The notes beneath the pieces were generated by a model, which saw only the letters and a list, made by a program, of their open reading frames with translations, ran no database searches and had not been told where the DNA came from. From Mesostigma viride (Eukaryota; Streptophyta; Mesostigmatophyceae; Mesostigmatales; Mesostigmataceae), in the NCBI GenBank assembly GCA_009746045.1, contig RPFO01000296.1:2169564-2233563 (forward strand): DNA of 64,000 nt, given 5' to 3'. Shown here one piece after another: positions 23,406 to 34,200 of this stretch. A program made the translations under genes and the position numbers. How positions within the stretch are numbered: the stretch's first letter is position 1; every line of letters begins with the position of its first letter.

Positions 23406-25019
23406 ATATATATTCATTGAGAATGATAGATTACGGAGGTGACATAGGCACATATATTCATTAGAGGTCCCCAGTTCGATTCCGGTCGGATTCATTTGCA
23501 GATCGCGTTTTTCCGCGTTTTCCGCGGCCCGGTACTGAACGCAAATGGTTTTCACCTTTGCGGAGTGCCTGATCAAATATATTCATTGAGAATGATAGAT
23601 TACGGAGGTGAGATAGGCATGCAACATTGTCGGCCCATGGTCGGCCGATGCCATCCAAATGGATGGTACCCGACGTAACGTAACTGTAACGCGTAAATCC
23701 GTGACCTCCGACGTAAGTGACGTAACGTAAATGTTGCCGATGGACGGGGGCAGACCCGACACGAATGAAAATGCCAAGGTTGGCCAGGTAATTGCACCAT
23801 AGCCCAGTAAATACCTCGTGCATTTTATTGGTGGTCACGTGACATTTGCTAACATTTCTTACCGTTGAGCGCGCGCATAGCGAGATATGGCTGTCAACGC
23901 GCCATTTTGGTGGAAATTTCGGGTTCCGCTGCTTGAAATGGGTCAGATGATGACCCCTGAACGACGATGCATTATTTTGGTACGTCAAGAATGATCAGAT
24001 TCAAGGAATTGGGAAAATACGCAGTGGTTATTACCTGTGTCTTGGTCGTCACCATCAGACGAGACGTCCCCTTTGGTATCGCCGGTTTCTTTTTGGTTTC
24101 TTGGTAGCTTCCGTCTGCCTGGGCCTTCCAATGTTTTGCGAAAGTCCGCGGCACCATTTGCTGGGAATGTGGACGCGTTAGACGTCATCTTTGCATAGAT
24201 GAACAACATGGTAACGATGACGGAAGGATGGATAGAGCAGCTGTGGCCGCCTCTGCCACTAGCATTAGTATCCGTGACGTATGAGCATGTCGGCCAGCGG
24301 AACCCGGCCAGGTCATAATCAAGGCAGGTACGGCAATGCGTTTTCGTGTTGTTTGTATGGAAACTCGTACGTTCATGCATGTCTTATGGTGGATGCATTA
24401 GTGGTAATTGCAACAGCCTTCCATGCCTGCTCAAGGAGGGGTGTTAGCCATTATGTTGTACCATTTGTGGCATTTCTTTGGGGGATACCGTTCAGTGAGT
24501 GCAAGGTGGCGTCATATTTGTATTCCAGCATGTTTGGCAGTCTATTGTGGTCAATTATATTGCTTCATTGTATGGCATGGCATAGTTGGCTGTTTGCGCG
24601 CGCGTAAGCCACACGTGTACACGCGTGCATTATACATGTCAAATGGGGTATCCGGGTGGTTTGACCAAAGGAAAGGACCATTGGACTATCCAACTAAATT
24701 GTCCAATGTTGGTATTGAGGTTTCTGACCCCCCCCTGAGAAAAATGGGGGGGTATACTTTTTCTTGCACGGAAACGATCGTCTTTTGGCCAACTTTGGCT
24801 GAAGCTATCATCCAAATGCCTTGATAAACCAGTGATATTATTGCATATTCTGAAAGCCCTTGAAGTGTAGATGTTCCTAGCACCTGGGTTGAGGGTATTT
24901 GGAGTTGTGGTCTAGGAGTTATGATTTTTTTCATTTTGGGGGGTCAAAAAAGCAAAAAAAGTTGTGGCCGACTATGGGTTAAGGAAAATCCCGATAACTG
25001 GGAGAATAACCCTAGGCAC
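23406..25019. other. unassigned DNA with a duplicated 40-bp motif
   Basis: The motif TGAGAATGATAGATTACGGA occurs at about 23415 and 23584, and inverted at about 48650. GTTCGATTCC at about 23470 resembles a Pol III B box and may mark a truncated tRNA-derived SINE. The minus-strand frame 23461-23988 ends in the RNRTGDL peptide often produced by translating such tRNA-like sequence, so I do not call it a gene. 24000-24960 is unique-looking with no recognisable coding. Confidence 0.45.
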
Positions 25020-25462
25020 ATATATATACCTTAAAAATATAATTACTTACAGCAGAGTGAAATCACTCAAACCAAAGCAAACGCCCAGCTATAAACCGAT
25101 ATACAGAGCCATGTCAAAGCTCTATACTACGATAAGACCAATGGAAACTCCTAACGGGAGGAACCTAACAGCCCTGCTGCACCGCAAAATCAGCCTGCGT
25201 ACGGCGGAGCATGATGTCATCCATGGCCCGAGTCAGCGCCACCGACAAGCGCTGACGCCAATATGACGTCCAGGTCCGCGCCGACCATGGGGTCCGCTGG
25301 CCCTCCAGGTCCAGCCGGTCCTCCCGGAGCCGGCAACACTCCTTGAAGAAGGCGGAGATCAGGGGCCCCATGGCCCCAAACTCCTCCAGGACAAAGGGCA
25401 CCACAAGTGGTGCCCGACGTCGCCGTAGGCCAGGAGCTTGGCCCGCTCCGCCCGGTCCGCAC
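25020..25462 (-). mobile_element. RLE-LINE 3' fragment A
   Basis: 5'-truncated copy carrying the last ~90 codons and the 3' UTR. It abuts fragment B head to tail at a CACATATATAT junction. Confidence 0.85.
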
Positions 25463-25658
25463 ATATATATTAAAAATATAATTACTAGCTTACAGCAGAG
25501 TGAAATCACTCAAACCAAAGCAAACGCCCGGCTAGAAACCGATATACAGAGCCATGTCAAAGCTCTACTGATACTACGATAAGACCAATTAATAGAAACG
25601 CCTAACGGGAGGAACCTAATTAATAGCCCTGCTGCACCGCAAAATCGGCCCGCGTACA
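25463..25658 (-). mobile_element. RLE-LINE 3' fragment B
   Basis: A shorter copy of the same 3' UTR, with several four-base insertions relative to its neighbours (for example TACTAGCTTAC at about 25484-25494 instead of TACTTAC). Confidence 0.85.
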
Positions 25659-25824
25659 TATATACACCAAGGAGACATATATATTAAAAATATAATTACT
25701 TACAGCAGAGTGAAATCACTCAAACCAAAGCAAACGCCCAGCTATAAACCTATATACAGAGCCATGTCAAAGCTCTATACTACGAAGTACGATAAGACCA
25801 ATGGAAACGCCTAACGGGAGGAAC

Positions 25825-26331
25825 CTAATAGCCCTGCTGCACCGCAAAATCAGCCCGCGTACGGCGGAGCATGATGTCCGCCATGGCCCGAGTCAGCGCC
25901 ACCGACAAGCGCTGACGCCAATATGACGTCCAGGTCCGCGCCGACCATGGGGCCCGCTGGCCCTCCAGGTCCAGCCGGTCCTCCCGGAGCCGGCAACACT
26001 CCTTGAAGAAGGCGGAGGTCAGGGGCCCCATGGCCCCAAACTCCTCCAGGACAAAGGGCACCACACGATGGTGCCCGACGTCGCCGTAGGCCAGGAGCTT
26101 GGCCCGCTCCGCCCGGTCCGCCGTGTAACCTGCCGTGAGGGAGGCCCCAGCCACGTGGCTAAGAGCCAAGGGCCGCGCCACCGAAACGTCAATAAGCAGA
26201 TGCCGGCCACCCCCCTCAAAGTCCAGCACCACGATGTCAGGCCGGTGGTTGGGGGAATAGAAGGCAGCGCCATCCGCATCCTCGGACCGGATGTTCGCGT
26301 GGGGGAAAACCGACCGAATCATGGCGAGCAC
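25825..26331 (-). CDS. LINE restriction-like endonuclease (C-terminal part of RT polyprotein)
   Basis: 168-residue frame with RPDIVVLDFEGG and HLLIDVSVARP, the PD...D-x-V pattern of PD-(D/E)XK nucleases in RLE LINEs. The nuclease nicks target DNA to prime reverse transcription. The matching zinc knuckle (CGSCGQPL...HYLAC) is at the end of the adjoining RT frame, so both belong to one polyprotein with a frame change near 26.3 kb in this copy. The start Met is nominal. Confidence 0.75.
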   Translation of the reverse strand: MLAMIRSVFPHANIRSEDADGAAFYSPNHRPDIVVLDFEGGGRHLLIDVSVARPLALSHVAGASLTAGYTADRAERAKLLAYGDVGHHRVVPFVLEEFGAMGPLTSAFFKECCRLREDRLDLEGQRAPWSARTWTSYWRQRLSVALTRAMADIMLRRTRADFAVQQGY

Positions 26332-28605
26332 CAGGTGCCGTCAGGAGGACAGTGTGCAAATACAAATACCAATTCTGATTCTGTTGGCCCCCCATGCAGG
26401 CAAGGTAGTGAGTCCCCGTGGGATCCAGCGGCTGCCCACAGCTACCACAAGGCCGCCCGGCCGGAACAAGAGGCTGCGGGGCAAATAGCTGGTGCCGGAG
26501 CGCCACCGAGTAGTGGCTGGGAGCCAAGGCGAATGGGGGGGCCATGGGAAGAGCACGAAGGTACGCCGAGCCCACACTCCGCAAGGAAAGCGAGAACAGC
26601 CACGCACGTCCCTGGGCGTTGAGGTCCGCGAAAAGAGCAATCCAATCAGCCGTGTGCAGAATACCCGCGTAGGTTTTCTGGTGTTTATCGATGACGCGAG
26701 CAGGGAATGCGGCGGGAGATTGAACGGAGGCGACCGAGGGAGTGCCGCGAGGGAGGTGGCGCTGTACCGCCTGAGCGGCACGGACGGGAGAACAGGCCTG
26801 CTGGATCTCAGCATAGGCCTCCTGGATGGCGGTGACGAAGGGCAAAGGGCTGCTGGGGTCCAGGAGGTCAGGCGCTGCCGTTGCCAAAAGGGGCAGGAGC
26901 CGGCAGCTTTCCGCCCACGACTGAGCGACGGAGCCCAAAAAGGCTGCTGGGGCCAGCCGGGCGGCACGAGTCAGACCGCAGCCACCCATCCGTGCAGGCA
27001 GGGAGGCAATGCGAATAGCATGTGGCGGGAGGTCGGGGCCCGGGACCAGCTGCGCCAAGGCCGACTGGATGCGTTCGTCGTGGCCCTCGGCGGCCAGCCG
27101 GACCTGAGACGGAAGAGCGCCCCGGAGCCAGTGAACGACGCGAGGGTGAGCGCAAAACCACAGAAGCAGACCCTTGGTCTGCGAATCATGAAGGCGCGCA
27201 ATCAAGGGCAGTACCTCAGTGCGTGCCTCGAGGGCGGCCCGCAGAGCATCGATGACAAACGCGGGGTCGCCAACCGGAACGCCGAGGACATCCAACCCAT
27301 GGAGGCGCTCGTCCCGGCCCAAGAGCTGGGGCGGAAAGCCGGAGCAATCACCTTGGGGCGAGTACACCGCGCACTTGGCAAGGGTCAACTGGAGGTTGAT
27401 GTCGGCCACCGCGGTCTGCAGTGCCAGCAGAGCCGCGGTGGTGTCCGGCACAGGGCCCAGCAGGTAGATATCATCCAAGTAGGCCTGAATAGCGACCGCC
27501 GGGTGGGCAGCATGGACCGCTTGGAGGCAACCCTGGAGGGGGGCGGCAAAGTACAGGGGTCCCAGGGGGTCCCCTTGCTGGGTGCCCGACCGCGACAGCA
27601 GGCCGCCGCGAGTGCCGTCCTCCATGATGTGAACCAGTTGGCCGGGCTGGCCGTAGCACACGGCTGTCCAAGCGTACAAGTCCTCGAAGGACTCCATGAC
27701 GGCCGCAAACATGCTGGCGCGGGACAGACTGTTGAACGCGTTGTGGCAGTCGACCTTGACGACAGCGTGGGTGGGGTGGGCCTCGAGGTAGGCCTGCACC
27801 GAATGGATGAGGATATCCGCCCCGCCTGGAGTCGTCACCCCCAGCTGGGCCGCCACCGAGGTCTCACCCGCTGCGAGGGGCGGGCAGAAAAAGGCACGGA
27901 GCTCGGGCGCCTTTTGGCGGCAGATCACTTTGCCCACGAGCTTGCGGAGCACCTCACCGCAGGCGATCGGGCGCACCTTGCCCTCGGGGGGGGCAAGACA
28001 CCCTTGAGCAGAGCGAGGAGGCGAGCGCCCGCTAACCACTCGCGCGCAGCGGGAGGAACGCGACCAGCCGCCAGGTCAATGAGGGTGTCAAAGAGAATGT
28101 CCTCGCCCCCATGCCCCACCAGGACCTCCAAGTGCTCGTAGCGCCAGCCCGACGGCCCGGTAGAGGAAGCCCGCGGGACCTCACGCATCACCTCCAGGAA
28201 GCAGTCGCGGTCCAGCCGGAGGGGGGCCGGCAGGGGGTCCGGCACGGGCAGCTGGAATCCGGGCTCCGCAGGGTGAAGAGCCTCCAAGGCCGCCAGGGTA
28301 GCCGCATTGGCGGGGGCGAGCTTGGCCATTTCCAAGCGGGTCATGGCCCGGCTGAGCTGCCCCTCGCGGACGAGGCGGATGACGTCGGCGGCCACCCGCT
28401 CGAAGTTGACCTCCCCCGACAGCCGGGCCGTGCGCGGGGGCGGCACGCCAAACAGCCCCTCCCAGTCCCCCTGCAGAAAGCGTCGGCAACGGGCAATAAC
28501 CGCACCCTGGAGGCCGCGCACACCACGCCCGAGAGGGGTGAGGAGCAGGCGGGGGGTCACCATGTGCAGTTTAAAGCCCAGCGGGTCGTCCGGAGCGGCG
28601 TGCAT
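26237..28605 (-). CDS. LINE reverse transcriptase
   Basis: Two overlapping frames (28605-27925 and 28039-26237) give a continuous RT. The N-terminal part contains STGPSGWRYEHLEVLV. RT motifs follow: VRPIACGEVLRKL, motif A VVKVDCHNAFNSLSR, motif B GTQQGDPLGP, and the catalytic box AYLDDIYLLG with the Asp pair. A C-x2-C-x7-H-x4-C knuckle lies at the C-terminal end. There is a frame change near 28.0 kb. The upstream frame ending ...RRMHAA at 28721 resumes as PDDPLG after the SINE-like insertion, so the true polyprotein extends further 5'. The 549-aa plus-strand frame over the same DNA is a shadow. Confidence 0.85.
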
Positions 28606-28720
28606 TAATTAATTAATTAATTAAACTCGTGCTCCCGTTGGGGAGTCACGGAGCACCGAAGTGCTTTTAATCCCTGTGTGTGCACTACAGGAGAAAGGGC
28701 AGAGACCCCCAGTCTCCTTC
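28606..28720 (-). mobile_element. 115-bp SINE-like insertion with 11-bp target-site duplication
   Basis: GCGGCGTGCAT stands on both sides (28595-28605 and 28721-28731). Read on the minus strand it ends in two hairpins, AGCACTTCGGTGCT (UUCG-type loop) and CTCCCCAACGGGAG, then a (TTAA)n tail. A 3' piece of the same element lies at 41371-41432. Confidence 0.85.
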
Positions 28721-28793
28721 GCGGCGTGCATGCGCCGGAGAGAAACGATTGCACATTGCGCGAAAAGGCTACGCGCGCGGTGGGGGAGGTCGG

Positions 28794-29705
28794 TCAGGGT
28801 AGACGTCGGGTTGATGGCGCATGCATCCCAGGGGACCGTGTCAAGCCAACGCCAACTGGCCGAGTAGTCGGGCGGCGGGGGCTGGGAGCCGGGGGGAGCC
28901 GAGGCGGGAGGGGGGAGGGGGCCGGGACTGCTGGCCGGTTGAGGGGCCGTTGAGCAACACAGGCGCGCGCGTGCTGAGCGCGCCCGTGAATGGAGTACAC
29001 CCGCTGGCAGTGAGCTTCCGGGCACCGGTAACAGCTCATGGCCTGCAGATCCGCCGCGCCGAGATCGGGGTGCACAGCGCGAAGGTGCTGGCAGAGGAGG
29101 TTACGGTTGTGGAACACACCCGCACACGGGGACCCCGTGGGAAGCAGCACGGCACACCGGTGAAGGCCGTCGGCGGGCGCTGAGTGGCGGGGAGCGGCGC
29201 CAGCAAAGGCAGGACGTGGGGCCTGCGGCGTCTCCCCAGCCGGGCCGGCAGGCGCGCGCACCACGACCCGACCAGCGCCCGGCAGGCCCGCCGGGGCCAC
29301 GGAGGAGGCAGTGCCCACCGGGGAGACCCCCAGCGGAGGGGGATCGAGAACGCCGGCGCCCCTCCCAGGGGGACTCGCCAGCGCGCCCGCGACCACCCCA
29401 GGCCCCGGCAACGAGGCCGGGGGCGGAGGCCGAGGGGTCGGGGAGGCAGCTGGCCCCGGGGCCCGGTGGGGACCCGGCAGGGGACCCAGCGAGACCGGGG
29501 GCGGGCCGAGAGGAAGCGCAGTCCCAGGGGGCGGCACAACAGCCCGGCACAACGGGCAGCGCGGCACGGAGTGGAGCAAGCTGCGCGCGATGCACGCTTG
29601 ATGGAATGTGTGGCCGCACGCGGGCAGGCGACACAAGCCATCCCCCGGCCGGAAGGGCTCAAGGCAGATGGCACAGGAGCCCGACTCGGGGTCGTCCCCC
29701 TCCAG
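28794..29705 (-). CDS. LINE-encoded RING-H2 and C2H2 zinc-finger segment
   Basis: The frame reads DDPESGSCAICLEPFRPG, then CGHTFHQAC, then RCPLCRAVV, a complete RING-H2 (C-x2-C...C-x-H-x3-H-x2-C...C-x2-C), roughly 29700-29530. After a Pro/Gly-rich linker come two C2H2-like fingers near 29180-29040 (CAGVFHNRNLLCQHLRAVH and CPEAHCQRVYSIHGRAQHA). RING domains are usually ubiquitin ligases; C2H2 fingers in LINE proteins usually bind target DNA or RNA. No start codon is assigned, because this is an internal part of the LINE polyprotein. Confidence 0.7.
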   Translation of the reverse strand: MEGDDPESGSCAICLEPFRPGDGLCRLPACGHTFHQACIARSLLHSVPRCPLCRAVVPPPGTALPLGPPPVSLGPLPGPHRAPGPAASPTPRPPPPASLPGPGVVAGALASPPGRGAGVLDPPPLGVSPVGTASSVAPAGLPGAGRVVVRAPAGPAGETPQAPRPAFAGAAPRHSAPADGLHRCAVLLPTGSPCAGVFHNRNLLCQHLRAVHPDLGAADLQAMSCYRCPEAHCQRVYSIHGRAQHARACVAQRPLNRPAVPAPSPLPPRLPPAPSPRRPTTRPVGVGLTRSPGMHAPSTRRLP

Positions 29706-30332
29706 AAGGGACCGGACATGAGGGGGGGGCGGGTCCCAGCCGGCCTCCCAGCAACCCGGGAGGCGGCAATCTGGGCGCGCGAGAGGATGCCGACCGGTTG
29801 GTCAGCCGCGGGGTGCCATTCGTGCGGGATGCCTGCCAACTCCAGGATGTCGTGGAGGAAGGCAGAAACAGGCGTCCCCGCGGTTAGGGGCTGGGCGCGC
29901 CCGGCCGAGTCCACCAAGATGGCCTGGCCGCCCTGAACCGCGATGGGGGCCCCGAACTCCACACGCAGCATGGCGGCCTGCGCCAGGCTGAGGGAGGTGA
30001 TGAGAAAGCCCCCACTGGCAACCGGGCCGGGAGGCGGGGCCTGGGCGTCCAAGAAGAGGCGAAGCTGCCGCGGGGACATGAGGCCCAGGTCGGCGCCGCC
30101 CGCGAGGTAGGCCGCCCGCACCGAGACCTGTGCGTCTCGAGCCACCGCCGTGACGAACTCGACCACCGCCTGACCCACCCGCTCGTCCAGGGAAAGCAGC
30201 TCTTCCTGCCGGGCGGCCGGGAGATGCCACGGCAGCCGGCAGCCGGCGTGATATCCTTCCAAGACATACCCCCAAAGAGTCGAGGCCGTCACCGGGGGGC
30301 GGCGGAAAGAAATGTCGCCCGCACCTGCGCAA

Positions 30333-31121
30333 CTAGGGCCAGGAAGGCCGGGGGCCTAGGGAGCGAGGGGAAGGCGGCCTGGAGCCCGACCGCGTCCAGC
30401 AACAAAGGGCAGTACGCCCAAGAAAAGGTGGCGCGGCCCACCACGCCGACAATGTGCGAGGGCGGCCACGAGGTGAACGCGTGGGCCCGGGGGCCGCCGT
30501 CCCACGCGGCAAGGACGGGGGTGGCGGCTGGGTGGCCAACCGCGGCCGGGGGAAGGGAGGCCAGAGCGTCGGGGAGCGAGGGGCCGGGGGCGGGCGCCGG
30601 GGTCGCCAGGCCCGCCGGGGGTCGGCCGGGCTCAGCCCAGGCGACAGCGCCGCGCCCCCGTCGGCGGGGCCAGGCGACGGGTGGGGCCCCGGGGCCGAGG
30701 GCGCCAGGGCCCGAGCAACGGCGGCCCCATCGGGCAGGCCACGGCCCGCCCCGAGGGCCTCGGCAGGGGGGCACACGGGGCAGGGGGCCGGAGCACCCAG
30801 CGGGGAGGGCAGCCCGGGGGCCCGCCGGGGGGGACAGCGCGGGCACGTCCAGGAGCCCGGCGGGACCCGGTAGAGCCGGGGAGTAAGACACTGCAAGTGC
30901 CACCCGGAATTGCAAGCATCACAAACTAACATGTGGTGCCCGCGGTGCCCGCTCCGGCAGACCTCGCAGACCAAGGAGGGGGAGACCGGGGCGCCCGAGC
31001 CCCCCGCAGCCGGGTCGCCCACCTCCGCAAGAAGGGCCGCAAGCCGAGAGGACCGCCGAGGCGCCAACCGGGGAGCGGGGGAGCCGTTGGGCGAAGGGGG
31101 TCGTGGGTCGTCCATGAACAA
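30333..31121 (-). CDS. LINE-encoded PHD-finger protein (5' ORF)
   Basis: First ATG downstream of the monomer array. Residues ~51-95 form a C4HC3 PHD finger: VCEVCRSGHRGHHMLVCDAC, then GWHLQCL, then WTCPRCPP. PHD fingers bind histone H3 tails, so an inferred role is chromatin targeting of the element. The rest is Pro/Ala-rich. The following region (30292-29700) continues in another frame as an unrecognised ~190-residue domain (starting near LWGYVLEGYHAG). Confidence 0.7.
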   Translation of the reverse strand: MFMDDPRPPSPNGSPAPRLAPRRSSRLAALLAEVGDPAAGGSGAPVSPSLVCEVCRSGHRGHHMLVCDACNSGWHLQCLTPRLYRVPPGSWTCPRCPPRRAPGLPSPLGAPAPCPVCPPAEALGAGRGLPDGAAVARALAPSAPGPHPSPGPADGGAALSPGLSPADPRRAWRPRRPPPAPRSPTLWPPFPRPRLATQPPPPSLPRGTAAPGPTRSPRGRPRTLSAWWAAPPFLGRTALCCWTRSGSRPPSPRSLGPRPSWP

Positions 31122-31230
31122 TCAGGGCAGGCGTGGCAGCCACCGAGGGGGGGGCGGGGGGTGTGGGGGGCGGAGCCCCCCACGCGGGGGGTTTGGGGGG
31201 CGGCAGCCCCCCAACGCGCTGCGGTCGCGG

Positions 31231-34200
31231 TACCGCCTGCCGTCCGGCACTTTGAAGCCCGCCGGTGCTATAATTCCTATCGTCCACGCATGTTTTCCCC
31301 TGCCTCAAACCGCACGTTGCATTTAAATCTGGAGCCCAAAATTCACTGAAAACGTGTGCCAGCCGGTAGCAAACTGGGCCAAGCTGCCACGGAATGGTGG
31401 TACCGCCTGCCGTCCGGCACTTTGAAGCCCGCCGGTGCTATAATTCCTATCGTCCACGCATGTTTTCCCCTGCCTCAAACCGCACGTTGCATTTAAATCT
31501 GGAGCCCAAAATTCACTGAAAACGTGTGCCAGCCGGTAGCAAACTGGGCCAAGCTGCCACGGAATGGTGGTACCGCCTGCCGTCCGGCACTTTGAAGCCC
31601 GCCGGTGCTATAATTCCTATCGTCCACGCATGTTTTCCCCTGCCTCAAACCGCACGTTGCATTTAAATCTGGAGCCCAAAATTCACTGAAAACGTGTGCC
31701 AGCCGGTAGCAAACTGGGCCAAGCTGCCACGGAATGGTGGTACCGCCTGCCGTCCGGCACTTTGAAGCCCGCCGGTGCTATAATTCCTATCGTCCACGCA
31801 TGTTTTCCCCTGCCTCAAACCGCACGTTGCATTTAAATCTGGAGCCCAAAATTCACTGAAAACGTGTGCCAGCCGGTAGCAAACTGGGCCAAGCTGCCAC
31901 GGAATGGTGGTACCGCCTGCCGTCCGGCACTTTGAAGCCCGCCGGTGCTATAATTCCTATCGTCCACGCATGTTTTCCCCTGCCTCAAACCGCACGTTGC
32001 ATTTAAATCTGGAGCCCAAAATTCACTGAAAACGTGTGCCAGCCGGTAGCAAACTGGGCCAAGCTGCCACGGAATGGTGGTACCGCCTGCCGTCCGGCAC
32101 TTTGAAGCCCGCCGGTGCTATAATTCCTATCGTCCACGCATGTTTTCCCCTGCCTCAAACCGCACGTTGCATTTAAATCTGGAGCCCAAAATTCACTGAA
32201 AACGTGTGCCAGCCGGTAGCAAACTGGGCCAAGCTGCCACGGAATGGTGGTACCGCCTGCCGTCCGGCACTTTGAAGCCCGCCGGTGCTATAATTCCTAT
32301 CGTCCACGCATGTTTTCCCCTGCCTCAAACCGCACGTTGCATTTAAATCTGGAGCCCAAAATTCACTGAAAACGTGTGCCAGCCGGTAGCAAACTGGGCC
32401 AAGCTGCCACGGAATGGTGGTACCGCCTGCCGTCCGGCACTTTGAAGCCCGCCGGTGCTATAATTCCTATCGTCCACGCATGTTTTCCCCTGCCTCAAAC
32501 CGCACGTTGCATTTAAATCTGGAGCCCAAAATTCACTGAAAACGTGTGCCAGCCGGTAGCAAACTGGGCCAAGCTGCCACGGAATGGTGGTACCGCCTGC
32601 CGTCCGGCACTTTGAAGCCCGCCGGTGCTATAATTCCTATCGTCCACGCATGTTTTCCCCTGCCTCAAACCGCACGTTGCATTTAAATCTGGAGCCCAAA
32701 ATTCACTGAAAACGTGTGCCAGCCGGTAGCAAACTGGGCCAAGCTGCCACGGAATGGTGGTACCGCCTGCCGTCCGGCACTTTGAAGCCCGCCGGTGCTA
32801 TAATTCCTATCGTCCACGCATGTTTTCCCCTGCCTCAAACCGCACGTTGCATTTAAATCTGGAGCCCAAAATTCACTGAAAACGTGTGCCAGCCGGTAGC
32901 AAACTGGGCCAAGCTGCCACGGAATGGTGGTACCGCCTGCCGTCCGGCACTTTGAAGCCCGCCGGTGCTATAATTCCTATCGTCCACGCATGTTTTCCCC
33001 TGCCTCAAACCGCACGTTGCATTTAAATCTGGAGCCCAAAATTCACTGAAAACGTGTGCCAGCCGGTAGCAAACTGGGCCAAGCTGCCACGGAATGGTGG
33101 TACCGCCTGCCGTCCGGCACTTTGAAGCCCGCCGGTGCTATAATTCCTATCGTCCACGCATGTTTTCCCCTGCCTCAAACCGCACGTTGCATTTAAATCT
33201 GGAGCCCAAAATTCACTGAAAACGTGTGCCAGCCGGTAGCAAACTGGGCCAAGCTGCCACGGAATGGTGGTACCGCCTGCCGTCCGGCACTTTGAAGCCC
33301 GCCGGTGCTATAATTCCTATCGTCCACGCATGTTTTCCCCTGCCTCAAACCGCACGTTGCATTTAAATCTGGAGCCCAAAATTCACTGAAAACGTGTGCC
33401 AGCCGGTAGCAAACTGGGCCAAGCTGCCACGGAATGGTGGTACCGCCTGCCGTCCGGCACTTTGAAGCCCGCCGGTGCTATAATTCCTATCGTCCACGCA
33501 TGTTTTCCCCTGCCTCAAACCGCACGTTGCATTTAAATCTGGAGCCCAAAATTCACTGAAAACGTGTGCCAGCCGGTAGCAAACTGGGCCAAGCTGCCAC
33601 GGAATGGTGGTACCGCCTGCCGTCCGGCACTTTGAAGCCCGCCGGTGCTATAATTCCTATCGTCCACGCATGTTTTCCCCTGCCTCAAACCGCACGTTGC
33701 ATTTAAATCTGGAGCCCAAAATTCACTGAAAACGTGTGCCAGCCGGTAGCAAACTGGGCCAAGCTGCCACGGAATGGTGGTACCGCCTGCCGTCCGGCAC
33801 TTTGAAGCCCGCCGGTGCTATAATTCCTATCGTCCACGCATGTTTTCCCCTGCCTCAAACCGCACGTTGCATTTAAATCTGGAGCCCAAAATTCACTGAA
33901 AACGTGTGCCAGCCGGTAGCAAACTGGGCCAAGCTGCCACGGAATGGTGGTACCGCCTGCCGTCCGGCACTTTGAAGCCCGCCGGTGCTATAATTCCTAT
34001 CGTCCACGCATGTTTTCCCCTGCCTCAAACCGCACGTTGCATTTAAATCTGGAGCCCAAAATTCACTGAAAACGTGTGCCAGCCGGTAGCAAACTGGGCC
34101 AAGCTGCCACGGAATGGTGGTACCGCCTGCCGTCCGGCACTTTGAAGCCCGCCGGTGCTATAATTCCTATCGTCCACGCATGTTTTCCCCTGCCTCAAAC

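Noticed and set aside
23461-23988. 175-aa minus-strand frame
   Set aside because: The C-terminal RNRTGDL is a typical translation of a tRNA-like B box, and the rest has no homology I can recognise.
26492-28141. 549-aa plus-strand frame
   Set aside because: Antisense shadow of the LINE reverse transcriptase in GC-rich DNA.
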